From Rubripirellula sp. (lineage in GTDB: Bacteria; Planctomycetota; Planctomycetia; Pirellulales; Pirellulaceae), in the NCBI GenBank assembly GCA_029245125.1, contig JAQWPZ010000114.1, positions 1-43,871 of the forward strand: 43,871 nucleotides of DNA. Reading direction: 5' to 3'. Both the position numbers and the translations under genes were made by a program. Positions 29,661 to 38,770 of the stretch are shown piece after piece (position 1 is the stretch's first letter; every line of letters begins with the position of its first letter). The notes under the pieces were generated by a model. It was not told where the DNA came from. It saw only the letters and a program-made list of their open reading frames with translations, and did not search any database.

Positions 29661-32654
29661 TTAGGGCGACGGACTCTCCAATTGTTGAATCCATTCGCTT
29701 AGCAAGCTAATCGCTCTCTGGTCCACCACGGCAGTCCCTAATTGCGGCATTTTCCCGGCGTCACGGATCATCATTCGATGCAGTAGCGTGGACTGCTCGG
29801 GACGCCCGGTCGCCACAATCTTGGCGTCACTGAAACCAAACGTGTGATGAATGGGTTCGACGTCAAACACGTTCATTTTTTTCGCTGGCGTTCGAAATGC
29901 CAGCTCAATTTGCGCGTTACCGCCTCCTGAATGAATATGACAGTAGGCACAATTACCATGCAAATAAGAACGTGCCCGCTGATCAAGGTCTCGTGATTCG
30001 TCATACGGGTTCACCAAGTGGTCAAACAGCTCTGGGTCCTTCCCCAACAGCACCGATCGTGCAACTTGCCCCTGATTGGGTTTCGGCGAAAGCTGGCCGA
30101 TATAGTCATCAATTGATTCGCCCCCGGCCTGCGTCAAATTGCTCCGCAGCATCGCTTTTGCGTCACCGCTCCAATTGACCTGCAAGACCCCCAATCTCTC
30201 AAGCCTAGCAAGTTGGTTCTCCACCACCCCGTCATTAACTTGATCAAGGTTCATTTGCAAAGTCGACAAACCAAGCACATAGTTTGCTGCACGTGTGTGA
30301 CAGGTCATGCATTCCGCCCGGCTGGGATAGTGCCAGGTTTGTGCACGCGTTTCAGATTCGCCAAAGGCGACCTGATAGACGCGGTCGGCCCCCTTCGCAT
30401 CTACCAAGAACGCGTCAGTCTGTTCCTCATTCCACGCGTAGGAAAAACCGACCCATTCGCCCTGTTGTTTGGACATGAGCCGAGTTTCGACCCAGCGAGA
30501 TTCTCCCGATTCATTTGGCAAGGCAAATGACTTGACGAGAACGGTCGACTCAGGAAACTCCCAGCCCCAGGAGTCACCAAAACCAATTTTCCCATCCGGT
30601 GGAAGCGCAATATGCCTCTGTTTCTCTGCCCCGTCCGACCAAAGCGGCGCATTGACGTTGTATGGAATCAGGGCGGACTGCGTCTTGTATTGGGCAACCG
30701 AATCAAAAAGTCCAGTCTCGCTGAGCCGAGTTGGAAACGTATTCGCTTGCCCAACACGTGGATTAATATCGAGACGATAAAGTCCGCCTTGCTCGTCACC
30801 ACGATGATCGACCACTAGCAATTCACCTTCGGCATCGACTGCGATGGCGGAAATCAGCAGCGGCGTATCAGCAATTTCCCGATGCCAAGTCACCTTCGTT
30901 TCATCATGACGAATCGCCCAGATTTTCCCGGTTGAATAATCTCCATAGATATAAGCTCCCCTCAGAGCTGGCAATCGCTTTCCGTAATAGACAACTCCAC
31001 CGGTAAGCGATCGGGATTCTGAATGGGCATGCTCGGCTGTCGGTTGCACAAGAGGTGTCGGCCCAAGCTTGCGATTGCGATAGAACGGATGGCTGCCTTC
31101 GAAGACACTCCAACCGTAGTTGGCACCCCGCTGGATCAAATAAACCTGCTCCCACATATCTTGACCGTTGTTGCCAACCCAAACTTGCCCCGTCTGCTCA
31201 TCAACCGTGATTCGCCACGGATTTCGCAACCCATAGGCCCAAGTTTCGGGACGATAATTCGATTGCCCAACGAACGGATTGTCCGATGGAACAGAATAAG
31301 CCTGGTCACCAGAAACATCGTCCACGTTGATGCGGAGAACTTTCGCAGTCAGCTTCGTCAGATCCTGGCCAACATTGTTGTTGTCCGAATCCGAGGTACC
31401 GTCACCGGACGTGACATACATCATTCCATCATTGCCAAAAGTGACTGCTGCTCCGTTGTGACCATTGGATTCCCAATCGATCACGGTCTTGGAATCACCC
31501 ACCAGTTCAAACGGTGCTTGGCGTGACAATTGATGACTTGTAATGCGACTCCTGTGCTTGCCATCGTCACCTTTGCCATTGCTGCCGATATAAAACAGTC
31601 CATTCTCGGTAAACTGAGGATGAAATGCGGCGGAATAGGCCACGCCTTTGGGATCAAACAGCGTTTCAACCGCTCCGCGATTCGCGTCAGTGATTCGAGC
31701 GACACGTGCAGGCCCGTACGACCTTTCCTGATCAATCAGAATCAACCGCTCACTTCCCGGTTCGGCAAGCACAAAGATTGGAAAGGTAAGCTTCAGTTCC
31801 GGCCAGACTCGGGTGGCAACATAGGGAAGCGGTGGATCCGGCGACCCAACAACATTGGTGGAAAGTGTATGAGCAGGAACCTGTTGACTGCCATTGGGAC
31901 CAACAAATTTTAGAGTTGCGTAATCCTCGACCCGATGAAAATCAACTTTTGTTAAGGGTGCACTACTTGTGAGTTCGGGTTCCTTCCCAGCCGTGTAATC
32001 ATATCGGCAGAGCGCAAAACCCCAGGCGTCATCGACGTCTGGGCGTCCACCGGTCCGCATAAAATCGGCCCACGGAATCCGTCCCTCCACCACCCATCCT
32101 CGATCACGATCTGTCCGATTATCAAGTGTCCCCTTCAATCGCACCTTGGCATCAATGCTAAAACGATCCTTGGATTTCAACGCGTCGTATCCACCACTGG
32201 ATCGATTGGGCAGAAACAGGTCCATGATCGTGCCTGCCGCATTCACCTGGAACTCGTAATAGCCCTGATGCTCTTGATGCGGCTTGAAAAACAATTCGAA
32301 GACATCATTGCTCCAAGTCTTGGCGTCATGCTCCAGGACATCTGCAAAAAGATCCTCATCTTCCATTTCCGCCAGGAAATAGAGGTAGCTACGATCCCAC
32401 AACAATCGTGCTTCTGTCGCCGTGCTGGGGATGCGTTTATCGCCCCCGACCGGGATCAAAAAATGCTCAACCAAATCGGCCGTTCGCCAAGCGGGCTCAC
32501 CACCAACGCCGTCAATTTCAATGGGCTCATTCGTCCAAACACATTGAAATGCGTCCTCCGCACTCGCCTCCTGAAACGGGGAAATGCAGCAACACGCAAC
32601 CAAAAAGAACCAGGCGAATATCAAATCGCGATGAAATATGTACATGAGCGACAT
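29661..32654 (-). CDS. Secreted CBM9-like / sorbosone dehydrogenase / di-heme cytochrome fusion
   Basis: A protein of 997 residues. After a signal peptide (ending near CCCISPFQEASA) comes a CBM9/DOMON-like domain at about 40-250 (EPIEIDGVGGEPAW, NDVFELFFKP). A glucose/sorbosone dehydrogenase-type beta-propeller follows (about 270-620; FTENGLFYIGSNG, TWAYGLRNPWRITVDE, GANYGWSVFEG, GAYIYGDYSTG). The C-terminal part resembles SO2930-type di-heme cytochromes, with heme sites C782-M-T-C-H786 and C902-A-Y-C-H906. It probably oxidises sugar or sugar alcohol with PQQ and passes electrons to its own hemes in the periplasm. It follows the CE15 gene on the same strand after 369 bases. Substrate and cofactor are inferred from the family, not shown. 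Confidence 0.9.
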   Translation of the reverse strand: MSLMYIFHRDLIFAWFFLVACCCISPFQEASAEDAFQCVWTNEPIEIDGVGGEPAWRTADLVEHFLIPVGGDKRIPSTATEARLLWDRSYLYFLAEMEDEDLFADVLEHDAKTWSNDVFELFFKPHQEHQGYYEFQVNAAGTIMDLFLPNRSSGGYDALKSKDRFSIDAKVRLKGTLDNRTDRDRGWVVEGRIPWADFMRTGGRPDVDDAWGFALCRYDYTAGKEPELTSSAPLTKVDFHRVEDYATLKFVGPNGSQQVPAHTLSTNVVGSPDPPLPYVATRVWPELKLTFPIFVLAEPGSERLILIDQERSYGPARVARITDANRGAVETLFDPKGVAYSAAFHPQFTENGLFYIGSNGKGDDGKHRSRITSHQLSRQAPFELVGDSKTVIDWESNGHNGAAVTFGNDGMMYVTSGDGTSDSDNNNVGQDLTKLTAKVLRINVDDVSGDQAYSVPSDNPFVGQSNYRPETWAYGLRNPWRITVDEQTGQVWVGNNGQDMWEQVYLIQRGANYGWSVFEGSHPFYRNRKLGPTPLVQPTAEHAHSESRSLTGGVVYYGKRLPALRGAYIYGDYSTGKIWAIRHDETKVTWHREIADTPLLISAIAVDAEGELLVVDHRGDEQGGLYRLDINPRVGQANTFPTRLSETGLFDSVAQYKTQSALIPYNVNAPLWSDGAEKQRHIALPPDGKIGFGDSWGWEFPESTVLVKSFALPNESGESRWVETRLMSKQQGEWVGFSYAWNEEQTDAFLVDAKGADRVYQVAFGESETRAQTWHYPSRAECMTCHTRAANYVLGLSTLQMNLDQVNDGVVENQLARLERLGVLQVNWSGDAKAMLRSNLTQAGGESIDDYIGQLSPKPNQGQVARSVLLGKDPELFDHLVNPYDESRDLDQRARSYLHGNCAYCHIHSGGGNAQIELAFRTPAKKMNVFDVEPIHHTFGFSDAKIVATGRPEQSTLLHRMMIRDAGKMPQLGTAVVDQRAISLLSEWIQQLESPSP

Positions 32655-33023
32655 TGTATCCGAACCGCTTCAGATAGTGAATTCGGTGATTGATCGGCAT
32701 GAACTTGCTCCTCGATTTGAGGCCACAAAGATTTCCCGATGCTTCAAAAGCAGCACGACTGCCTTTCAAACCACGCCGCACAACACACGCCGCACAACAC
32801 ATTGATTCCGCATCACTGATTCTGGTCTCTCCGCCCTGCTGCGATGATCCACCACGCCACCGTCCTAACTAAATCAGGCGGGAACGATAGCAGTCGCCAA
32901 AACTGGGGCGCATTCTCGCCCGCATGCCGTTCGGCTGGTAAGAATTCGACGAGCGAACCGCAACTGAGGACACGAGCAAATCAAGAATTCCGGCCATCGG
33001 AAAAGGTGTTCGGCAGGAACCGC
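32655..33023. other. Intergenic region with a 14-bp tandem duplication
   Basis: There is no supported gene in these 369 bases. CACGCCGCACAACA occurs twice in perfect tandem at 32772-32785 and 32786-32799. No terminator is apparent for the CE15 gene that reads into this region. Confidence 0.45.
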
Positions 33024-34256
33024 CTATTCACTCTTCAAGAACCCCTTTGCGAAGCGTAAGTACTGCTCCCAATCGTACGCCGTCAGGTCATGCTTCCCCT
33101 CCCGCAGGTGATAACCAATCGTCGTGTGAATTGGTTGATTCGCGTCTGGCATCTCGAGCTTTCCCAAACTTGGCTTTTCGAACAGGTCATAAACAGAGGC
33201 AGCATACTTGGCCGCCAAGAATTCACCCTTCGGATCTGCCCAACGATCGCCGGTTGCACTGGCAACGTACAGAGGACGCGGCGCTACGAGCGACATCAGC
33301 ATGTGCTGATCCACCGGAAGTTCCTGTTCTTGATGTTGATATTGATGATGGTTCGTGCAAAACCAATAACCAACCGGTTTGAGCATGTGATGAATCCGCT
33401 CTCCATAGCAACGTCGGTAGAGTGCTGCCCCACCGCACCCAGAGTTATTACTGATCACCATTGCGAATCTCGTATCCTGCGCCCCAGCCCAAAGGGCCGT
33501 TTTGCCAAGACGTGAATGCCCGATGACCGCAATCCGCGAAGCATCGATCTGGTCATCCGTTTGCATGTAATCGAGAACGCGTGATAACCCCCATGCCCAC
33601 GCACCGATCGATCCCCACTCAGTTGGTTTCGGTTTCGTCTGTCCTTCCTGGTAGAACAGGGGATGAATGCCGTCTGAAAAATCATTGCGATAATTGTCCG
33701 GATCAATCTGGTCGCGGTGAACGGTCGCGAGTGCAAATCCGTGATCCATCAGCATTTCAACTTGCCAGCGACTCGCCTTCGCGTTTCGATCCTTTTCTTG
33801 ACCGCGCCCAAGGATGATTTCGGAATCCGAATAAACGGTATGGTTCCCGCCAAAATTCAAGCCGACGAAACCTGCAACCGGTTTTTTCACTCCGTTCGGG
33901 ATATACAACAGGATATCGATCCGATATTCGTCCTCGCCAAAGAAAGCAGCAACTTGCTTTCGTGTCGCACGCCCCCCGAGTGCCAACGGGTCTCTTTCGA
34001 TCAATTCATAGCGAACCGACAACTTCTGGCTTGGCGTTTTTCCGTAGACCGACTCCTCGAACAGTCGCTGCACCTCACCGCGCCGCATCGCGACCCACTC
34101 ATCTCGCCCAACCTCATTTCCCGCAAGATCAATCAATGCATCGGGAAGTTCATACGCCGGAACTTTCGCTTCATCGTAGTTCGTGTCGGCTGGCTCCTTT
34201 GCGACCACTACGAACACGGGCAGTAGACAAAGCAACAGATGTCGTATTCGCAACAT
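33024..34256 (-). CDS. CE15 glucuronoyl esterase (4-O-methyl-glucuronoyl methylesterase-like)
   Basis: A 410-residue secreted alpha/beta hydrolase with a signal peptide (MLRIRHLLLCLLPVFVVVA). The oxyanion and core segment is VAGFVGLNFGGNHTV. The nucleophile elbow is G-H-S248-R-L-G-K, the bacterial version of the CE15 G-C-S-R-x-G-K motif. GSIGAWAWGLSRVLDYM, NNSGCGGAALYRR and the C-terminal catalytic-His region near GYHLREGKHDLTAYDW also match CE15. The enzyme cleaves esters between glucuronic acid and alcohols in plant or algal polysaccharides. GGAG lies about 11 bases before the ATG. It lies 416 bases downstream of the GH81 gene on the same strand, which supports a polysaccharide-use role. 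Confidence 0.93.
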   Translation of the reverse strand: MLRIRHLLLCLLPVFVVVAKEPADTNYDEAKVPAYELPDALIDLAGNEVGRDEWVAMRRGEVQRLFEESVYGKTPSQKLSVRYELIERDPLALGGRATRKQVAAFFGEDEYRIDILLYIPNGVKKPVAGFVGLNFGGNHTVYSDSEIILGRGQEKDRNAKASRWQVEMLMDHGFALATVHRDQIDPDNYRNDFSDGIHPLFYQEGQTKPKPTEWGSIGAWAWGLSRVLDYMQTDDQIDASRIAVIGHSRLGKTALWAGAQDTRFAMVISNNSGCGGAALYRRCYGERIHHMLKPVGYWFCTNHHQYQHQEQELPVDQHMLMSLVAPRPLYVASATGDRWADPKGEFLAAKYAASVYDLFEKPSLGKLEMPDANQPIHTTIGYHLREGKHDLTAYDWEQYLRFAKGFLKSE

Positions 34257-34672
34257 GATGGACGTTCTCCGATGTTATTTGACCAGCCGCATCGCAGCGA
34301 CTTCAGATCCCTTACGTATCCCGCAAATCAACCCAATGCTCTAACAATCACAAACCGGCAGATCCAAGTCAACGCGATCACCACGGTTGTTGTTTATTGA
34401 AAAATCAACGAAGTCGCACAATTCTCGAGCGAGCATCGAAACACGCACTTTCACACAGTCGTGCGTGAAGTATGTATCGAATCCGCAGCATTTGAAAAAC
34501 ACTCCCTTGCTCCAACGCAAGTCCACCGCACAAGACCGCAAACTTGCAAATTCAAATCGCTCGCGACTCAGTCAACGATAACCAATGCAGCCTGAATCGA
34601 GATCCCATGCTACCTACTGCGGTCCCCTCGGGATTGCTGGATCACCTTGCGGACCAGCTAAACCGCTAGCTT
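34257..34672. other. Intergenic region between GH81 and CE15 genes
   Basis: These 416 bases contain only short frames without ribosome sites or protein character. No repeat or clear hairpin-T-run terminator was found. The promoter of the CE15 gene is probably here. Confidence 0.45.
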
Positions 34673-36889
34673 CTATTCTTGGCTGCGGACCGCCATCGAA
34701 TGCGGTGCAACCTGCATTACGAAGCCATCCGAGAACTCAACGCTTAAATCGCTGCTGCCAAAGTTATACGCCGCGTAGGTTTTCATTCCCTTTTTGCGAA
34801 AAACATTTGTGAAGGGATGCGACGAGACGGTACTTGCGTCGATCTGCCCAAATTGACTGAGCGCCCCAGTCCAGTGCTCCATGAAAGCTCGTGAATTACC
34901 AGCTTCGATTTTGCAATCCGGGTTTTCCGCGAGATGCCGTCGTGCCGATGCCGGATCATTCAGTGCCCCAAACATGACCACCAAGTCTCCCCAACCGACG
35001 TTGAAGTCCTCGCTCCCTGTACGCTTCTCGACGATCCGCGCGAAGTTTTTCTTCACATAGTCGGGGTGTCGCCCCATGTAGATTGATGCTGGGGTGAAGG
35101 GCAACCAATTGATGCCGTGAATGCAGTCGATCTCTGCGGAAAACCAAGTCGCGAACGCACCCTTCCCACCCCAAACCATGCCAAGTGCGACGTTGGGGTG
35201 GTCGTCAGGAAAATTCGTTTCCGAAACGTCAAACCAATACTCTTCGACGGCAGTTCGCTCGATGTTGAACAAGCTCAAACCAAGATCACGCACCTGCCGA
35301 TTCCCGGTCGCCTCACCCCACAAGATCAAACCGTACCACGCATTGAGCGACTCGGAAGATGATTCTTGGTTGTTCCCATCAGCAAAGTTCGCATCGCCCG
35401 ACGCCCACGAGTGACCAGCGTACTTATCGAAACACCTCAAGAAAGGAAACAGCGAATCGCTGCGATCGGGAGTCGCAATGTCACGAATCAACAACTCCAC
35501 CATCGGCCCCCATCGCTTGGCCCATTCAGGATCGTGCCGCGCCACTTCAGCAGCGGCACGAATGAAATAGCCGTAGTGAAAATGGTGGTCGTTCAGATGC
35601 CGATCGCTACCGTAACTGGGCGGACTGCCAACCAGCGTGCCCCATTTGGAATCGTAATAAAAGACCGGATCTTCATCATTGGCCGTTGCCGTCAACCAAC
35701 TTTCAAGTCGCCGCTTGATCTCCGTTACAAACACCGCCTGCTGTTCATCGGCATTCGCCGCTTCCGCGATTCCACTGAGTGACGCCAACGTACCGAGATA
35801 CTTTCCCTCCCAATAAGTATCAGCGAAATCTGGCTTTTCCTTCGCCGACTCCGTCTTCAGCAGTTTCACCATGGCGGACCGATCCACGATTCCACCTTCG
35901 GGAAGCATCGGCAACACGCCTTGAATCGGAACCGAGGTTTTGAAACCTGATCCAACACCAACCTTCATGACACCACGAACTGAACCATAAGTAAGCTCAT
36001 TCAGTTCGGTCGCTGAGTATTTCCATTGGTGAGGATAGAGCGCATACACGGTGTCCGTTTCAACACCTTCGCGTGGCGTGCAAATGAAGCGGTAGTTAGC
36101 GACAACCTCACTTCCTTTGACCTCGTAGCCGACTCGCGTGTCGGTCACATGCGAGTGGGCGTACTTCGCGAACAATTGAAGTGTTTCCGAGGTTGCATCG
36201 GGTAACACCGCGATCGTGAAATGTTCCCCCGATCGCCCGACGTTTGTCAGGGTAGTCGTCCCCAATCCCTCCCAGCGTGATCCCGAAGAACCAAACAATC
36301 CGTAGTGATGCCCATTCACGGTCACACCCATCACGGCCGATCCTTCTTCTCCACCCCAAACCAACGGAACAGTTCCAAACGCAACCTGCGGATCTCCACC
36401 TGTAATCAATCCAAACACAAAGGGACTACCGTGACCAAAACTGCTTGTCAGTGACCCAACGTCGGTCTGCATCACTGCGGTAACAAACCAATCCGAATAC
36501 GCGGCACAATTTGCTTGGGGGAATTCCCGAACAGCGGAGTGTCCGATTTTCAAATCGCCCTTCACTAAATCAGCAGTCCCGAAAATCCCGGCCTGATTCC
36601 CATGGACTCGTGCTCCCGGATAACCAACGACCACGCCATCCGCATCGCACCGCGTGAATGCTGGATGCGCAAACATGTTTTGCGAGAACTCTTGCCAGAC
36701 GAGTGAGCTCCACCATTGATTCGTCACCACGGGGCCGGCGAGATCCTTTGTCTTATAAATCTTTGTTGGCAAAGGCGCACACGACTTTGGTGCCGTCGAA
36801 CGATAGCTACCAGATCCAACTTTCATAGGTGGCTCTCCGGCATGAACTGCCACCGATAAACTCAACGCAAAAAACACGGACAGTCTCAT
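34673..36889 (-). CDS. GH81 endo-beta-1,3-glucanase (laminarinase)
   Basis: A 738-residue secreted glycoside hydrolase with signal peptide MRLSVFFALSLSVAVHA. GH81 signatures are present in order: VVTNQWWSSLVW near residue 55, YDSKWGTLVGSPPSYGS, then L-N-D434-HHFHYGYFIRA with the conserved Asp, and ADGNNQESSSESLNAWYGL with the putative catalytic Glu pair. Length is typical of the family. It hydrolyses internal beta-1,3-glucosidic bonds, as in laminarin, curdlan or fungal walls. No extra carbohydrate-binding module is seen. GGAG lies 7 bases before the ATG. It is probably the first gene of the CE15/dehydrogenase block, though gaps of 400 bases suggest separate promoters. Confidence 0.95.
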   Translation of the reverse strand: MRLSVFFALSLSVAVHAGEPPMKVGSGSYRSTAPKSCAPLPTKIYKTKDLAGPVVTNQWWSSLVWQEFSQNMFAHPAFTRCDADGVVVGYPGARVHGNQAGIFGTADLVKGDLKIGHSAVREFPQANCAAYSDWFVTAVMQTDVGSLTSSFGHGSPFVFGLITGGDPQVAFGTVPLVWGGEEGSAVMGVTVNGHHYGLFGSSGSRWEGLGTTTLTNVGRSGEHFTIAVLPDATSETLQLFAKYAHSHVTDTRVGYEVKGSEVVANYRFICTPREGVETDTVYALYPHQWKYSATELNELTYGSVRGVMKVGVGSGFKTSVPIQGVLPMLPEGGIVDRSAMVKLLKTESAKEKPDFADTYWEGKYLGTLASLSGIAEAANADEQQAVFVTEIKRRLESWLTATANDEDPVFYYDSKWGTLVGSPPSYGSDRHLNDHHFHYGYFIRAAAEVARHDPEWAKRWGPMVELLIRDIATPDRSDSLFPFLRCFDKYAGHSWASGDANFADGNNQESSSESLNAWYGLILWGEATGNRQVRDLGLSLFNIERTAVEEYWFDVSETNFPDDHPNVALGMVWGGKGAFATWFSAEIDCIHGINWLPFTPASIYMGRHPDYVKKNFARIVEKRTGSEDFNVGWGDLVVMFGALNDPASARRHLAENPDCKIEAGNSRAFMEHWTGALSQFGQIDASTVSSHPFTNVFRKKGMKTYAAYNFGSSDLSVEFSDGFVMQVAPHSMAVRSQE

Positions 36890-37462
36890 TCGAATTCTCC
36901 ATCACAATAAGCCGTATTTAACACACGCCTCGCCTTCAAAGAAGGACCAGTCGGCGGCAGAGTAGTTTGCGAGTCGACAATTCGCATCCACTCGCAATTC
37001 CCCTCAGCATCCCTTGAAAACGCCCCTCACCCCGGCACAGCATGAAGCGGAAAATCACAAGCGATGCGAGCAATCATGCTATCCCAACAAACAGGCGAAT
37101 TCCATCGCTGGCTAGGATCTTTCGAACCGGTCAAAGCAAGTTGGCGAAGGAAAGTTAGGCCTTGAAGAGAACACGCCCATTCCGAGTCATTCACTCCGCC
37201 AGGTAACTCAATCTCAAGTAGGTTCGGGCTAAACGCATTGGACGTCCCCATCCCGCAGCGTAACTTACGTGCCTGGCCAACAGAAGCACCTATGCAACCA
37301 CGTGAATCTCCGGGCGTGTGATTTCGGAATGCCGGTTGTGAATCTCGCACCAAACCGCAAGCGAGCGGAATCCCCGTCCGATCCGATATTTTGAGGCAGA
37401 ACGTTCCAAAATAGAATCCACAGCAATCCAAATAGACTCTGGGGACAAACCACTCGTCGCAA
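36890..37462. other. Intergenic region, possible gene remnant
   Basis: About 570 bases. A long minus-strand frame runs from 37644 to 37027, but its first third lies inside the zinc-ribbon gene in another phase. In the remainder (GGVNDSEWACSLQGLTFLRQ) it reads moderately protein-like. It may be the decayed tail of a longer zinc-ribbon protein or chance. No other gene is supported. Confidence 0.35.
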
Positions 37463-37870
37463 TTACCAACCTTGGCCCAAATTGGTGAGCCACTCTCGGT
37501 TAGTCTCTTGCACGTGAATACGTTGAATCGTTCCACAGCCAAGACAGAGGTCCGCACACAGCGGTTCACAGCCCGAAGCAAGCTCGGGGTCACGATACGC
37601 CAATCCAACTGCGTGAGCATCATGCGTGTTTGACAAACACACATTCATCTTGAATTCGTTCGCCCCACAATAATCACAAACAACCTCTTCAGCTTGCGGC
37701 GATTGATAAGCGGCGGTTGCTAGTTCATCCATTGAACTCTCCGTTTCCGCTGCGACATCCTTCACGGCTTGAAACTCTGGATCCTCCGTTCCATCTTTCG
37801 ATGTCCCACAACTCCAGCATAGATCAAATGAGTCCTCCACTGACTCTTGACACTTACTACAGATCCACAT
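37463..37870 (-). CDS. Zinc-ribbon protein of unknown function
   Basis: A 135-residue protein beginning MWICSKCQESVEDSF. A first zinc knuckle uses C4-x-x-C7 and C18-x-x-C21 (CWSCG). After an acidic linker (23-62), a second set is formed by C65-x-x-C68 (VCDYCGANEF) and C109-x-x-C112 (LCLGCGTIQRIHV). Paired Cys knuckles suggest one or two structural zinc sites for protein or nucleic acid contact. AAGGAC precedes the ATG at 37870. It follows the upstream gene by 45 bases on the same strand, probably as an operon. No function can be assigned. Confidence 0.8.
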   Translation of the reverse strand: MWICSKCQESVEDSFDLCWSCGTSKDGTEDPEFQAVKDVAAETESSMDELATAAYQSPQAEEVVCDYCGANEFKMNVCLSNTHDAHAVGLAYRDPELASGCEPLCADLCLGCGTIQRIHVQETNREWLTNLGQGW

Positions 37871-37915
37871 GGTATTGTCCTTGCGATTCAGAATGCTTGC
37901 CGGTTGATCTAAAAA

Positions 37916-38647
37916 TCACGATAAACGATTTTTCGCAGTCGATGTGAATGCTGAAATCCTGAAATCCTGAAGCAGCTTCAACAAACGCTCCTCAGACTCG
38001 TCGATCAACCTTGCTTTGAGGCGAAATCCATGCTTGGGTGACCCCGCCTCGTTCCAGGCAAATCCACGCCACAGCGCCAACACCGCGGGTCCGTTGGCAA
38101 TCCCTTTCTCGCGCTGCACAAGATCATCTGCATAGGCCAAAAGACTGGCATCTTCAAATCCCTGGCGATCTTCAAGCATTGCCTTGAAAACAAGCTCACC
38201 AGCCTTGATCTGATTCCTAATGGCAAGCTCCGCAATCGCATCTCGCCGCATCGTACCGGCGCGACGCTTATCGCTCGGCTTCACCTTCCGGGTTATCAAA
38301 TTCGGCGCGTCCACAAGCCAGCTACACATCGGGCAGAAACAGTGAGCGCCGGGAGAATAACGTTGCTGCCCTGGATTCGAAACCAACTCGAACGAATTCG
38401 TCAGGTAGGTAGAAAAGAAGGAACAAAACGGAGCAAGATCCTCGGTGGCAGGCCGAGCATTGACCGGAATATTCAGGTAGTGGTTTCGGATCCAACCTTC
38501 AGCGGCATCCGGTAATTCGGAGTAATCGTGCGCTGTGTCGAAGGTTACGAAGCCTTCCGTCACCGCGTTGGCCATCCACTTGAGCAAACAATAACTTCGC
38601 TGCTGCATGTCCACTAACCGCACCAATAAAACCTGATCCCGCTTCAC
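37916..38647 (-). CDS. Conserved-looking hypothetical protein with a CxxC motif
   Basis: A 243-residue protein from a GTG start with GGAGAGAG about 9 bases upstream. It opens MKRDQVLLVRLVDMQQRSYC, contains AEGWIRNHYLNIPVNARPAT, a C-x-x-C pair in HCFCPMCSWLVDAP, and a helical C-terminal half (DAIAELAIRNQIKAGELVF and VLALWRGFAWNEAG). No signal peptide or membrane segment is present. I do not recognise a family with a known activity. Gene spacing links it to the downstream zinc-ribbon gene, so both may act together in the cytoplasm. Confidence 0.8.
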   Translation of the reverse strand: MKRDQVLLVRLVDMQQRSYCLLKWMANAVTEGFVTFDTAHDYSELPDAAEGWIRNHYLNIPVNARPATEDLAPFCSFFSTYLTNSFELVSNPGQQRYSPGAHCFCPMCSWLVDAPNLITRKVKPSDKRRAGTMRRDAIAELAIRNQIKAGELVFKAMLEDRQGFEDASLLAYADDLVQREKGIANGPAVLALWRGFAWNEAGSPKHGFRLKARLIDESEERLLKLLQDFRISAFTSTAKNRLS

Positions 38648-38770
38648 GGTTGCTCTCTCCGCATAAAATCACAATCCACTGTCGTCGCGGCGATGGCTAT
38701 CCACGGACAGCAGCGTTTGGCGTAGCCCGCACACCTTAGCTACCCTCCTAACACGAGGCTCACTTTTGGT

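Noticed and set aside
37027..37644. 205-residue minus-strand frame
   Set aside because: Its first third overlaps the zinc-ribbon gene in another phase. The rest shows no family signature, though a gene remnant cannot be excluded.
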